NCBI RefSeq assembly: GCF_021699195.1
Contig: NZ_SSXE01000095.1
Location: 1 to 35,680, forward strand
Source: Nonomuraea sp. MG754425
Lineage (GTDB): Bacteria > Actinomycetota > Actinomycetes > Streptosporangiales > Streptosporangiaceae
Direction of reading: 5' to 3'
DNA: 35,680 bases
Both the position numbers and the translations under genes were made by a program. Positions within the stretch are counted from its first letter, which is position 1. Every line of letters begins with the position of its first letter. The notes under the pieces were generated by a model. The model saw only the letters and a list, made by a program, of their open reading frames with translations. It did no database searches and had not been told where the DNA came from. Positions 6,608-14,396 of this stretch are shown piece after piece.

Positions 6608-8236
6608 GGAGAAGGACACGCCGTCCACCGTGACCTTCCCGCCGGAGCAGGACACCTTGGGCGAGTCCGTCCCCGGCACGACGACCGTCAGCAGCGACTT
6701 CGCCGCCGGGGACACCACCACGGCGGTGGCCTGCTTCGACAGGTACGTGGGGGAGACCCAGCCGAGCTTGCCGCCCCGCTCCACCTTCTGCCCGCCGACC
6801 TTGGCGCACGAGGAGAGCTGCAGCAGGGTGACCTTGAACTTGCCGTCGCCCAGCACCACCTTGCCGCCGCTGTTGGAGACGACCTTGAGCGACGGGGCGA
6901 AGCGCCAGATGTTGCGGATCTTCTTGCCGCCGGAGGCCGTGTCCAGCACCGCCATCAGGTCGTCGCCGTGGTTGACCAGCACCGACCTGGTGCGGCTGAC
7001 CCCGTACGCCTGGTCGGTCAGCTTGAACGCCTGCCGGTCCTTGCCCTGGCTCGTCTTGACGAGCTTGCTGGCAGTCCTCGGCCGGAACTTCGCCCCGGCC
7101 ACCGTCGGCACGTTGTGGGCCTCGGGCGAGAGCGTCCAGTAGCGGTAGGAGCTCTTCTCGTAGGAGTGGAACCCGCCGTCCACCAGGATGTCGCGGCCCT
7201 GCGCGTAGTACGTCACGCCCAGGTGGTCCTCGTGCCCGTGGAACTTCATGCCGGGCCCGTACCTGATCGAGTAGTACGCCGACTCCGGCTCGCCCCAGGC
7301 GGTGCGGCCGAAGACGTACCCGGCGCGGTACGTCCTGACCTCCTGCTTCGGCGTGCCGGTCTCCATCTTCGGCTCGGTCTCGGCGCTGCCGTCGCCGAGC
7401 GGCACCATGTAGCCGTTGGGCATGGTGGAGTGGGCGATGAAGTCCTTCAGCGCCTCGGCCCGCTTGGCGATCTCGCCGGGGACCTTGCGCTCGCACGCCT
7501 TCATGTTGGTCATGGCGACCTGGAGCCGGCCGTACACGTAGACGGCGTACCTCGGGGCCTGTTCCATGAGCGCGCCCTGGGCGTCCACGTCCAGCTTCAC
7601 CGTGCCGGTCAGCCGCTTGGAGGCCAGGTCGGACCAGTCGTCGCGGCCGTAGCGGCAGCCGATGCCCATGAGCGCGATGTCCTGGTCGATGCCGTGGTTG
7701 TGGCCCTTCTTGTACAGGCGTGCGTCGGACAGCAGCCGGGCGTGCGCGGCCAGGCTGTCCTTCAGCCAGCTCGCGGTGACGTGCCTGCTCAGGCAGAGCA
7801 GCGGCTGAGTGCGCAGCGAGACCGGGTGGTCCTTCCAGACGTAGTCGCGGGTGCCGCGGGCGCCGTACTTGTTGTGCTCGGCCCAGTCCTTGGCGATCTC
7901 GGTGGCGCGGTCGAGGTAGCGCCGCTCGCCGGTGTTCTCGTACTCGACGACGAGGGTGCCCATCCAGCGCAGCGAGTGGAAGACGAACTCCCACGACCTG
8001 TTCCGGTACGGGCTCGCGTTCCAGTCGATGTTCTTGCCCAGCTTGTGGACGGGCAGCCCGACCAGGGAGATCTCGCCCTTCATGACGTCCTCGGCGGTCG
8101 GCGTGCCGGGCAGCCAGTCGCCCTGGCACTCGGCGGTACGCACGACCTTGTCAGCCGCCTGCGCGGAGCTGCCCCCGCCCCCCATGACGGCGCCGGTTGC
8201 GAGTATGAGGGCGAGAGGGATCGCGAGGCGGCGCAC
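6593..8236 (-). CDS. Secreted heparinase II/III-type polysaccharide lyase-like protein
   Basis: A 547-residue exported protein resembling heparinase II/III and alginate-lyase-type enzymes, which have an alpha-toroid followed by a beta-sheet domain. The signal peptide starts MRRLAIPLALILA and ends at an AQA-AD cleavage site (about residue 27). NHGIDQD (180-186) is the Asn-His pair of the toroid active site. GHEDHLG (334-340) and PEAHN (371-375) are the His and metal or catalytic segments of the beta domain. The glycan substrate cannot be told. The GTG at 8236 is preferred over an ATG at 8275, because GGAAGGA lies 6 bases before the GTG and the extra 13 residues would spoil the signal peptide. 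It converges on cimA. Confidence 0.8.
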   Translation of the reverse strand: MRRLAIPLALILATGAVMGGGGSSAQAADKVVRTAECQGDWLPGTPTAEDVMKGEISLVGLPVHKLGKNIDWNASPYRNRSWEFVFHSLRWMGTLVVEYENTGERRYLDRATEIAKDWAEHNKYGARGTRDYVWKDHPVSLRTQPLLCLSRHVTASWLKDSLAAHARLLSDARLYKKGHNHGIDQDIALMGIGCRYGRDDWSDLASKRLTGTVKLDVDAQGALMEQAPRYAVYVYGRLQVAMTNMKACERKVPGEIAKRAEALKDFIAHSTMPNGYMVPLGDGSAETEPKMETGTPKQEVRTYRAGYVFGRTAWGEPESAYYSIRYGPGMKFHGHEDHLGVTYYAQGRDILVDGGFHSYEKSSYRYWTLSPEAHNVPTVAGAKFRPRTASKLVKTSQGKDRQAFKLTDQAYGVSRTRSVLVNHGDDLMAVLDTASGGKKIRNIWRFAPSLKVVSNSGGKVVLGDGKFKVTLLQLSSCAKVGGQKVERGGKLGWVSPTYLSKQATAVVVSPAAKSLLTVVVPGTDSPKVSCSGGKVTVDGVSFSAGLI

Positions 8237-8362
8237 GCCGTGTTCCTTCCGGACAAAAAGATGAGGGCGGGACATGCTTTCGGAATCACGATCAACTGGT
8301 CAAGCCGAGTGCCCGTTTCGTTAGCGGCCCGAGGTTCCACCGGCATTCCGGGCGGCGGTGAG

Positions 8363-8971
8363 ATGCTGGTGAGCGTGAGATTCGACGACCTGGTGCTGCC
8401 CGACACGCCCGTCTGCCGCGGCGCCCTCGAGGTGGCCACCCAGTACCACACGCCCTCGCTGCTCAACCACTCGATCCGCGCCTACCTGTGGGCGGCGGCG
8501 TACGCCCAGGGCAACGGCATCCCGTTCGACGCCGAACTGCTGTACGTGTCGGCCCTGCTGCACGACATCGGGCTGTCCGCCGAGTTCGACAGCCACACGA
8601 TCCCGTACGAGGAGGCCGGCGGGCACGTCGCCTGGGCCTTCTGCGCGGGGGCGGGATGGTCACCCGAGCGGCGCACGCGGGCCTGCGAGGTGATCATCCG
8701 GCACATGTGGGAAGAGGTGCCCCTGGAGGAGGACCCCGAGGGACACCTGCTCGAACTGTCCACCGGCATGGACATCTCGGGCCGCCGTACGGACGAGATC
8801 CCCGCGGCGGTGCGCGCGGAGGTGCTGGAGCGTCACCCGCGGCTGGAGATCGCCAAGGAGTTCAGCGTGTGCATCGCCGACCAGGGGGCGCGCAAGCCGT
8901 CGAGCTTCGCGGCCCGGTTCGTGCGCGGCGGCATCGTGGACCGCATCCTGCGCAACCCGTTCGACGGCTGA
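8363..8971 (+). CDS. HD-domain protein (cyanamide hydratase/HD phosphohydrolase-like)
   Basis: About 202 residues with a metal-dependent HD fold. Visible ligands are H36 in LLNHSIRAYLW, H67-D68 in ALLHDIGLS, H88 and H114 in IIRHMWEE, and an Asp in the TGMDISG segment. The spacing and the NHSIRAYLW segment resemble the cyanamide-hydratase-like group of HD proteins more than stringent-response RelA/SpoT enzymes. The substrate is unknown. The start is uncertain: ATG 8363, GTG 8369 and GTG 8375 are all possible, and GGTGAG (8357-8362) best fits GTG 8369. It is divergent from the lyase and convergent with the haem monooxygenase gene (4-base gap). Confidence 0.75.
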   Translation: MLVSVRFDDLVLPDTPVCRGALEVATQYHTPSLLNHSIRAYLWAAAYAQGNGIPFDAELLYVSALLHDIGLSAEFDSHTIPYEEAGGHVAWAFCAGAGWSPERRTRACEVIIRHMWEEVPLEEDPEGHLLELSTGMDISGRRTDEIPAAVRAEVLERHPRLEIAKEFSVCIADQGARKPSSFAARFVRGGIVDRILRNPFDG

Positions 8972-8975
8972 CCCG

Positions 8976-9335
8976 TCACGCCTTGGGGCCGGTGCTCTCG
9001 GCGACCTCGAACGACCACATCTCGGACCCCGTCGCCGCGGGCCCCTGCCCGTGCCCGTGACCCTGCCCGTGACCCTGCCCGTGTCCGGCCTGGGCCGCCG
9101 CCTGGGCGTGGCCACGCTGGAACGCCTCGCCCTTCTGCCAGTTCTCGAAGTCCTCCTCCGAACGCCAGCGCGTGTAGACGAGGTACCGCTCCGTACCCCC
9201 CACCGGCCGCAGCAGCTCGAACCATTCGAAGCCGTCGGCCGACTCCACCATCCCGGCGCGGCTGGAGAAACGCTTCTCCAGCTCTTCCCGCATGGCGGCG
9301 GGCACGGTCAGCACGTTGATCTTCACGACGGACAC
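8976..9335 (-). CDS. Antibiotic-biosynthesis-monooxygenase-fold protein, IsdG/MhuD-type haem-degrading
   Basis: A 119-residue ferredoxin-like-fold protein. The three residues that define IsdG/MhuD haem oxygenases are in place: N7, W66 in ENW, and H76 in QRGH. This supports haem binding and oxidative ring cleavage over a generic monooxygenase. Between residues 84 and 98 there is an unusual Gly-His-Gln run with four histidines (85, 89, 93, 95). It starts at GTG 9335 with GAGAGGGG about 7 bases upstream. It lies 16 bases after the end of the Asp23 operon and may be its last gene. Confidence 0.78.
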   Translation of the reverse strand: MSVVKINVLTVPAAMREELEKRFSSRAGMVESADGFEWFELLRPVGGTERYLVYTRWRSEEDFENWQKGEAFQRGHAQAAAQAGHGQGHGQGHGHGQGPAATGSEMWSFEVAESTGPKA

Positions 9336-9351
9336 GGAGGAACCCCTCTCG

Positions 9352-9933
9352 TCAGCGCACGACTCGGTGCGGCGCAGGTGAGGGCTCCAGGCTAACGCGG
9401 GCCACCGCCGGCACCCGATCCCGGTCCAGCGCGTCCCGCACGTGCGGCAGCGCGACCGTGGACAGGTGACGGGTCAGCTCGTCCATGGGGGCCGCCTCGT
9501 CGGCGACCACGCGCAGCCGCACCTCGGGGCGGGTGCCCACCAGGTGCGCGGCGGCGTGGAAGACGGAGGGACCCGACTCCACGTCGGCGGCGACCGCGCG
9601 GTCGATGCCGCCCGCCGACAAGTCGGTGACGCCCTCGGGGCCGGCCTCGACGCGCAGCGCGCGCCGCGGCTCCGCACGCCCCTGCACGAGCAGCCAGCGC
9701 AGCGCCAGCGCCGCGACGACCAGCGCCGCCAGCGCCAGCAGCCACCAGATCCACGGGCTGGTACGCGCGAAGAACGCGACCACGTTGCCGTCCACGACCG
9801 TCGTCCGAGCGGCGGCCCAGTTCTGCGGGAACGCGCCCAGCCCGCGGGCCAGCGCCGAGCCGCCCAGGACCGTCAGCGCCAGCCCGACCAGCCCCAGCCC
9901 CCAGCGGTTGCCCCGCCCGGTCTTCCTGTTCAC
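9352..9933 (-). CDS. AmaP-like alkaline-shock membrane anchor protein
   Basis: A 193-residue protein with two membrane segments (about residues 12-29 and 61-83) separated by a short external loop, then a soluble C-terminal domain. The layout matches AmaP, which anchors Asp23 to the membrane. The GTG at 9933 overlaps the stop of the previous gene (GTGA). It is the sixth gene of the operon. The family call rests on topology and on neighbouring Asp23 genes, since overall identity cannot be measured here. Confidence 0.68.
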   Translation of the reverse strand: MNRKTGRGNRWGLGLVGLALTVLGGSALARGLGAFPQNWAAARTTVVDGNVVAFFARTSPWIWWLLALAALVVAALALRWLLVQGRAEPRRALRVEAGPEGVTDLSAGGIDRAVAADVESGPSVFHAAAHLVGTRPEVRLRVVADEAAPMDELTRHLSTVALPHVRDALDRDRVPAVARVSLEPSPAPHRVVR

Positions 9934-10511
9934 CGCTGCTCCTTGACGTGCACGGCCACCCGGTACGGCTCCACGAGGTCGAGCGCGGCCAGCCTGCTGA
10001 GCACGGCGCCGCGCACGTCCTGGCCGAACCCGTCCGTCTCGCGGGCGTACGTGGTCGGCGTGACGGCGAACGTGTGCCCGCGCCTGGTGGCCCGGGCCGA
10101 GCGCACGCCCGGCACCTGTTCGGCCGCGTGCGCCAGCGCCCGGGTGACGCTCCTGGGCCGCAGGCCGATGATCAGATCGGGATCGCCGCTGCGTACGGGC
10201 ACCATGCTGGGCCGGCCCGGCACCAGCGCGACGGCCAGCAGCCCCAGCCCGATCAGCGCCACGACCGCCGAACCGAGCAACATCCGCGGGTCCGACCACA
10301 GCGTGGAGCCCGCCCCGGCCAGCAGGCGGTCGTACGGGATCCAGCGCAGGGGCCGCCCGGCCAGCCCCGAGAGCGTCTCGGCGAGGACGAGCAGGCTCAG
10401 CAGCGCGAGCAGGGCGGCGACGATCATGGCGGGCACCCGCCGGGACGGGCGGAAGGCCCGCAGCGCGGCCCGGTCCGCGGCCCGCTCGCCGGCCTTGGAG
10501 CGCGCCCTCAT
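9930..10511 (-). CDS. Two-TM membrane protein of Asp23 operon (DUF6286-like)
   Basis: A 193-residue protein with a basic N-terminus, membrane segments at about residues 27-48 and 78-97, and a C-terminal domain rich in short beta and alpha segments. It resembles the DUF6286-type proteins that accompany Asp23 genes in actinomycetes. The function is unknown, and a role in attaching Asp23-like proteins to the membrane is an inference from position. ATG 10511 overlaps the stop of the upstream Asp23 gene by 4 bases, indicating coupled translation. Confidence 0.65.
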   Translation of the reverse strand: MRARSKAGERAADRAALRAFRPSRRVPAMIVAALLALLSLLVLAETLSGLAGRPLRWIPYDRLLAGAGSTLWSDPRMLLGSAVVALIGLGLLAVALVPGRPSMVPVRSGDPDLIIGLRPRSVTRALAHAAEQVPGVRSARATRRGHTFAVTPTTYARETDGFGQDVRGAVLSRLAALDLVEPYRVAVHVKEQR

Positions 10512-10861
10512 GACCGGGCTCCGCCCACGTCGGTCACGGTGATGTCCACGCGCGTGACGTCCAGGCCGGTCTGGGTTTCGAGGCGGTGGATCACGTGTTC
10601 CCTGAGCCGGGCCGCCACCGCGGGCAGCGGCGCGGGGTAGGCCACGCGCACGTTGAGCCGCACCGTGGCCCGGCCGCCGTGCACCTCGCTCGCCGACGGG
10701 GCCCACGGCAGGCCGCGCGGTTCGACGCCGCGGACCTCGGGCACCTCTCCCGCCGCCAGGCAGGCGATCTTGGCGACCACCCGGTCGGCGATCTCCGTAC
10801 GTCCGCGCCGCTCCGGCGACGGCAGGGGGACGGGCCGCTGGGCGGGCACCAGGGTGGTCAT
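10508..10861 (-). CDS. Asp23/Gls24-family envelope stress protein
   Basis: A 117-residue protein with a Pro-rich first 20 residues and then a compact Asp23/Gls24-type domain: IADRVVAKIACLAAGEVPEV, VRLNVRVAYP and LREHVIHRLETQTGLDV. This family forms abundant membrane-associated assemblies linked to cell-envelope stress. The start is ATG 10861, overlapping the previous stop (ATGA). It is the second of two full Asp23 paralogues in the operon. Confidence 0.82.
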   Translation of the reverse strand: MTTLVPAQRPVPLPSPERRGRTEIADRVVAKIACLAAGEVPEVRGVEPRGLPWAPSASEVHGGRATVRLNVRVAYPAPLPAVAARLREHVIHRLETQTGLDVTRVDITVTDVGGARS

Positions 10862-11037
10862 TTGCGCCTCGGGGACAGGTTGATCTCGCCGGTCTCGACG
10901 ACCCGCCCGATCAGGAAGCCGACCGCGCCCAGGACGAGGACGAGCAGGAACGCGCCCAGCCCGCCGAACGCCCCGGCCATCCCGAGCACGAGGCCCACGG
11001 CCATGCCAATGATCGGCGTCCACTGGATGTTGTTCAT
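10858..11037 (-). CDS. Small 59-residue membrane protein of Asp23 operon (DUF2273-like)
   Basis: A short frame from ATG 11037 begins MNNIQWTP, continues as a nearly continuous hydrophobic stretch with many Gly and Leu residues (about residues 8-44), and ends in a basic tail SPRRK. Two membrane helices in a hairpin are likely. DUF2273 small membrane proteins occupy this place in many Asp23 operons. Overlapping ATGA junctions at both ends show it is a real gene and translationally coupled. Confidence 0.72.
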   Translation of the reverse strand: MNNIQWTPIIGMAVGLVLGMAGAFGGLGAFLLVLVLGAVGFLIGRVVETGEINLSPRRK

Positions 11038-11456
11038 GATCCCTCCACGATGATGTCGTCGATGCGCACATGCACCGGGCGCTCTCCGGCCAGGTCCGCC
11101 ACCGTCCGCCGCACCTGGTCGGCGGTCTCCGGCAGCGGGCGGTCCAGTGTGGCGACGATGGCGATCTCCACCGCGTCCTCGCCCGCCGACACGCCCGGGA
11201 GGCGCTCGCCGGGCAGGTACGTGGCCACCGTCCCGAACGGTCCGCCGGACAGCCCGGCCACCCCGGGGCAGGCCCGTGCCCGATCGGCGATGAGCCGCGC
11301 CTCCGTGCCGGGGCCGGGGCGGGGCTCGGCGGTCTCCGCCGGAGCGCCCGCGCCCGAGCCCGGCCCGGCGGCGGTGCCCGCGGGCGCGCCTGTCCGTGGG
11401 CCGGGCCGCGCGGTGGCGTCCGCCGGAGTTCCGGGGCCGATCGGGGCGTCCGTCAT
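11034..11456 (-). CDS. Asp23-like protein with Ala/Gly/Pro-rich N-terminal tail
   Basis: A 140-residue protein. The first 50 residues are a low-complexity Ala/Gly/Pro/Thr tail. The rest is predicted as a small alpha/beta domain with AVEIAIVATLDRPLPETADQV and a C-terminal VHVRIDDIIVE strand. The strand resembles the end of Asp23 domains, so it is probably a diverged Asp23-like subunit, though this is less certain than for its neighbours. ATG 11456 overlaps the stop of the first operon gene. Confidence 0.6.
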   Translation of the reverse strand: MTDAPIGPGTPADATARPGPRTGAPAGTAAGPGSGAGAPAETAEPRPGPGTEARLIADRARACPGVAGLSGGPFGTVATYLPGERLPGVSAGEDAVEIAIVATLDRPLPETADQVRRTVADLAGERPVHVRIDDIIVEGS

Positions 11457-11962
11457 CGGACCCGGGGCTCCTGCTCCACGTTCGCCGCGCGTCCGCCGGG
11501 CCCGCGGTCGCTGTCGCGGTCCTGCTCGGGCAGGTGCACGTCGTCCACCCGGATGTTGACCTCGGTGACCTCCAGCCCGCACATGCGTTCGACCGCCGCG
11601 ATGACGTTCCTGCGCACGGCCGCCGCCAGGTCGGGGATCGCGGTGCCGTACTCGGCCACCAGGTCGAGGTCCACGGCCGTCTGCCGTTCGCCGACCTCGA
11701 CCGACACGCCCTGGGCGACGTTGGGGTCCCCGCCGACGATGCCCCGCACGCTGCCGATCGCCCGCGCGGCTCCGCCGCCCATGGCCCACACCCCGGAGAC
11801 CTCCCGGGCCGCCAGGCCGGCGATCTTGGCGACGACGCTGTCGTCGATGCTCGTGATGCCTTTCTCCGTGACCAGTGAGGTCGCGCTTTCCTGGGTCCTG
11901 GCCCGCGGCACGGTTCCCGCCGCTACGGCTCCCGTGGGCCGATTGGACATCGTGTCCGACAC
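11453..11962 (-). CDS. Asp23/Gls24-family envelope stress protein, first gene of operon
   Basis: The 169-residue first gene has a clear Asp23 core (about residues 30-145): TEKGITSIDDSVVAKIAG, SGVWAMGGG, VSVEVGERQTAVDLDLVAEYG and VERMCGLEVTEVNIRVDDV. A charged tail follows. Asp23 proteins coat the inner membrane and are induced by envelope stress. The start is GTG 11962 (GGGGGTGA about 6 bases upstream), with ATG 11950 as an alternative. It heads a six-gene minus-strand operon divergent from the FAH gene, with 169 bases between them. No convincing stress-sigma promoter was identified. Confidence 0.87.
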   Translation of the reverse strand: MSDTMSNRPTGAVAAGTVPRARTQESATSLVTEKGITSIDDSVVAKIAGLAAREVSGVWAMGGGAARAIGSVRGIVGGDPNVAQGVSVEVGERQTAVDLDLVAEYGTAIPDLAAAVRRNVIAAVERMCGLEVTEVNIRVDDVHLPEQDRDSDRGPGGRAANVEQEPRVR

Positions 11963-12119
11963 GATCCGTCACCCCCTAGGTGTCTGCTCCGCAGGCAGAA
12001 CTAACCCCACTAACACCCTCGAAGCCCCACAAAACGGACTCTGGGTCGAAAATTGGCGGGCTCCTGACCCGGTCCGGGTAGCGCGCGAAAAGGTGGGCGG
12101 ACCCCTCCGGCGGCGGCGA

Positions 12120-12134
12120 TAGCCTTGTCGGGTG
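12120..12134 (+). promoter_or_regulatory. -10 element and leaderless start of the FAH gene
   Basis: TAGCCT (12120-12125) lies 6 bases before the GTG start at 12132, which places the transcript start on or next to the start codon. No ribosome site is visible. The FAH gene and gltX probably share this promoter. Confidence 0.45.
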
Positions 12135-12908
12135 CGTATAGCGAGGTTCTCCACAGGCGAAGGCGTCTCGTTCGGCGTGGTCGAAGGCGGCCCCGGCGAG
12201 GAGCTCGTCTCCACGATCTCCGGCCACCCCTTCGGGCAGGTGCAGTTCACCGGCGAGCGATTCCCGCTGAGCCAGGTGAAGCTGCTGGCCCCGATGTTGC
12301 CGAGCAAGGTCGTCGCCATCGGCAGAAACTACGCCGAGCACGCGGCCGAGCTGGGCAACGAGGTGCCGGAGGAGCCGCTCATCTTCATGAAGCCGTCCAC
12401 CTCGGTGATCGGCCACGGCGAGAACATCGCCTACCCGACCTCGCTGTCCGACCGCGTCGACTTCGAGGGCGAGCTGGCCGTCGTGATCGGCCGGCTCTGC
12501 CGCGAGGTGCCGGTCGAGCGGGTCAAGGACGTCATCTTCGGCTACACCTGCGCCAACGACGTCACCGCGCGCGACCTGCAGAAGAAGGACGTCCAGTTCA
12601 CCCGGGCCAAGGGCTTCGACACGTTCTGCCCGCTCGGCCCCTGGATCCAGACCGATCTCGACGCGAGCGACCTGGCGCTGACGACCACGGTCAACGGCGA
12701 GATCCGGCAGAGCGGGCGCACCAGCCGGCTCATCAACGACATCCCCGCGCTGGTGGCCTACGTCAGCGCGGTCATGACCCTGATCCCCGGCGACGTCATC
12801 CTGACCGGCACTCCGGCGGGCGTCGGCCCGCTCGAGATCGGCGACGAGGTCAGCGTCGGCATCGAAGGCATCGGCACACTCACGAACAAGGTGGTCTCCC
12901 GTGACTGA
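12132..12908 (+). CDS. Fumarylacetoacetate hydrolase (FAH)-family protein
   Basis: A 258-residue single-domain member of the FAH superfamily, which includes acylpyruvate hydrolases, oxaloacetate decarboxylases and 2-hydroxyhepta-2,4-diene-1,7-dioate isomerases. Metal-binding and core segments are visible: AIGRNYAEHA (about 65-74), FEGELAVVIG (about 115-124), TCANDVTARDLQ (about 139-150) and the glycine-rich ILTGTPAGVGPL (about 223-234). The substrate is not determined. The GTG at 12132 follows a -10 directly. It overlaps the gltX start by 8 bases, so the two are translationally linked. Confidence 0.85.
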   Translation: MRIARFSTGEGVSFGVVEGGPGEELVSTISGHPFGQVQFTGERFPLSQVKLLAPMLPSKVVAIGRNYAEHAAELGNEVPEEPLIFMKPSTSVIGHGENIAYPTSLSDRVDFEGELAVVIGRLCREVPVERVKDVIFGYTCANDVTARDLQKKDVQFTRAKGFDTFCPLGPWIQTDLDASDLALTTTVNGEIRQSGRTSRLINDIPALVAYVSAVMTLIPGDVILTGTPAGVGPLEIGDEVSVGIEGIGTLTNKVVSRD

Positions 12909-14274
12909 CGTACGGGTCCGGTTCGCTCCGTCCCCAACCGGCATGTTCCACGTCGGCGGCGCCCGTACGGCGCTGTTCAACTGGGCGCTGGCCGAGCAGT
13001 CCGGCGGTCGCTTCGTGCTGCGCATCGAGGACACCGACGCGTCGAGGAACCGGCCGGAATGGACCGAGGGCATCATCTCCGCCCTCGACTGGATCGGCAT
13101 CAACGGCACCAACCCGGTCTTCGAGGGCCCCTACTTCCAGTCGGCCTACGAGCCGCAGCACCGCGAGGCCGTGGCCAAGCTGCTGGCCGACGGCCGGGCC
13201 TACTACTGCGACTGCACGCGCGAGGCCCTCGTGGCGCGTACCGGCTCCGAGCACAAGGGCTACGACGGCCACTGCCGCGACCGGGGCCTGACCGACGGCG
13301 CCGTCCGCTTCCGCACGCCCGACGAGGGCGTGACCGTGGTGACCGACCTCGTGCGCGGGAACGTGGAGTTCCCCAACGAGGCGCAGGAGGACTTCGTCAT
13401 CGCCCGCACCGACGGCTCGCCGCTCTACGTGCTGGCCAACGCGGTCGACGACGTCACCCAGGGCATCACCCACGTCGTCCGGGGCGAGGAGCATCTGGGC
13501 AACGCGGCCAAGCAGATGCTGCTCTGGCCGGCGCTGGGCGCCACGCCGCCGGTGTGGGCGCACCTGCCGGTGATCGTCAACGAGCAGCGCAAGAAGCTGT
13601 CCAAGCGCCGCGACAAGGTGGCGCTCGAGGACTACCGCGCCGACGGCTACCTGGCCGAGGCCATGGTCAACTACCTCATGCTGCTCGGCTGGGGCCCCGG
13701 CGAAGACCGCGAGATCATGCCGTGGTCGGAGATGGCGCCGCTGTTCAGGCTGGAGGACGTCAACTCCGCCAGCGCGTTCTTCGACGAGAAGAAGCTGCGG
13801 GCCTTCAACGGCGAGTACATCAGGGCGCTGCCGCTGGAGACGTTCGAGGAGCGCTGCACGCCCTACCTCGAGCCGTCCTGGGACCGTGAGCTGTTCAGCA
13901 AGGTCGCCGTGCTGGCGCAGACGCGGCTCGCGGTGCTGTCGGAGATCCGGCAGAACGTCGACTTCCTCTTCCTGGAGGAGCCCGTCTTCGACCAGGCGTC
14001 CTGGGACAAGGCCATGAAGAACGCCCCCGAGGAGATCCTCACCGGTTACCTCGCGCGCCTGGAGGCCGTGAGCTGGGACCCTGAGTCGCTCAAGCAGGCG
14101 CTGGAGGAGGTCGGCACGGCCCACGGGCTCAAGCTGGGCAAGGCCCAGGCGCCGGTGCGGGTGGCGATCACCGGCCGTACGGTGGGCCTGCCGCTGTTCG
14201 AGTCGATCGAGGTGCTGGGCCGCGAGCGCGCCCAGGACCGGCTGCGCGCCGCGCTGGCCCGCCTGCGCGGCTGA
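12901..14274 (+). CDS. gltX: Glutamyl-tRNA synthetase
   Basis: A 457-residue class I synthetase that charges tRNA-Glu and, in organisms using the GatCAB route, also tRNA-Gln. The ATP motif reads HVGG (residues 17-20) in PSPTGMFHVGGARTALFN, and the KMSKS motif reads KLSKR (232-236). The start is GTG 12901 inside the end of the FAH gene. Both tRNA-Gln (16533) and two tRNA-Glu genes (20247, 20342) lie downstream in this window. No glnS is present here. Confidence 0.96.
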   Translation: MTDVRVRFAPSPTGMFHVGGARTALFNWALAEQSGGRFVLRIEDTDASRNRPEWTEGIISALDWIGINGTNPVFEGPYFQSAYEPQHREAVAKLLADGRAYYCDCTREALVARTGSEHKGYDGHCRDRGLTDGAVRFRTPDEGVTVVTDLVRGNVEFPNEAQEDFVIARTDGSPLYVLANAVDDVTQGITHVVRGEEHLGNAAKQMLLWPALGATPPVWAHLPVIVNEQRKKLSKRRDKVALEDYRADGYLAEAMVNYLMLLGWGPGEDREIMPWSEMAPLFRLEDVNSASAFFDEKKLRAFNGEYIRALPLETFEERCTPYLEPSWDRELFSKVAVLAQTRLAVLSEIRQNVDFLFLEEPVFDQASWDKAMKNAPEEILTGYLARLEAVSWDPESLKQALEEVGTAHGLKLGKAQAPVRVAITGRTVGLPLFESIEVLGRERAQDRLRAALARLRG

Positions 14275-14282
14275 ACCTCATC

Positions 14283-14310
14283 TCTCCGCCCGGACCGCTC
14301 CGGGCGGAGA
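14283..14310 (+). terminator. Terminator-like hairpin after gltX
   Basis: A perfect 12-base-pair stem (14283-14294 with 14299-14310) with a 4-base loop begins 9 bases after the gltX stop. There is no U tract. Confidence 0.6.
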
Positions 14311-14396
14311 ACGCGACGGCCCACCGCGCACGATCACGCGATGGGCCGCCGCACGCTCAGCCCTGGACCGGACGAGACAGCTCGGACCGGACCCGC

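Noticed and set aside
4851..8129. A very long (1092-codon) minus-strand open frame antisense to cimA and the lyase
   Set aside because: It is a GC-skew shadow frame: Arg/Gly/His-rich low-complexity translation with no domains, crossing two well-supported genes.
11963..12131. SigB-type promoter (GNNT-N14-16-GGGTAY) upstream of the Asp23 operon
   Set aside because: The closest candidate, GTTT-N13-GGGTGT, has wrong spacing and a mismatch.
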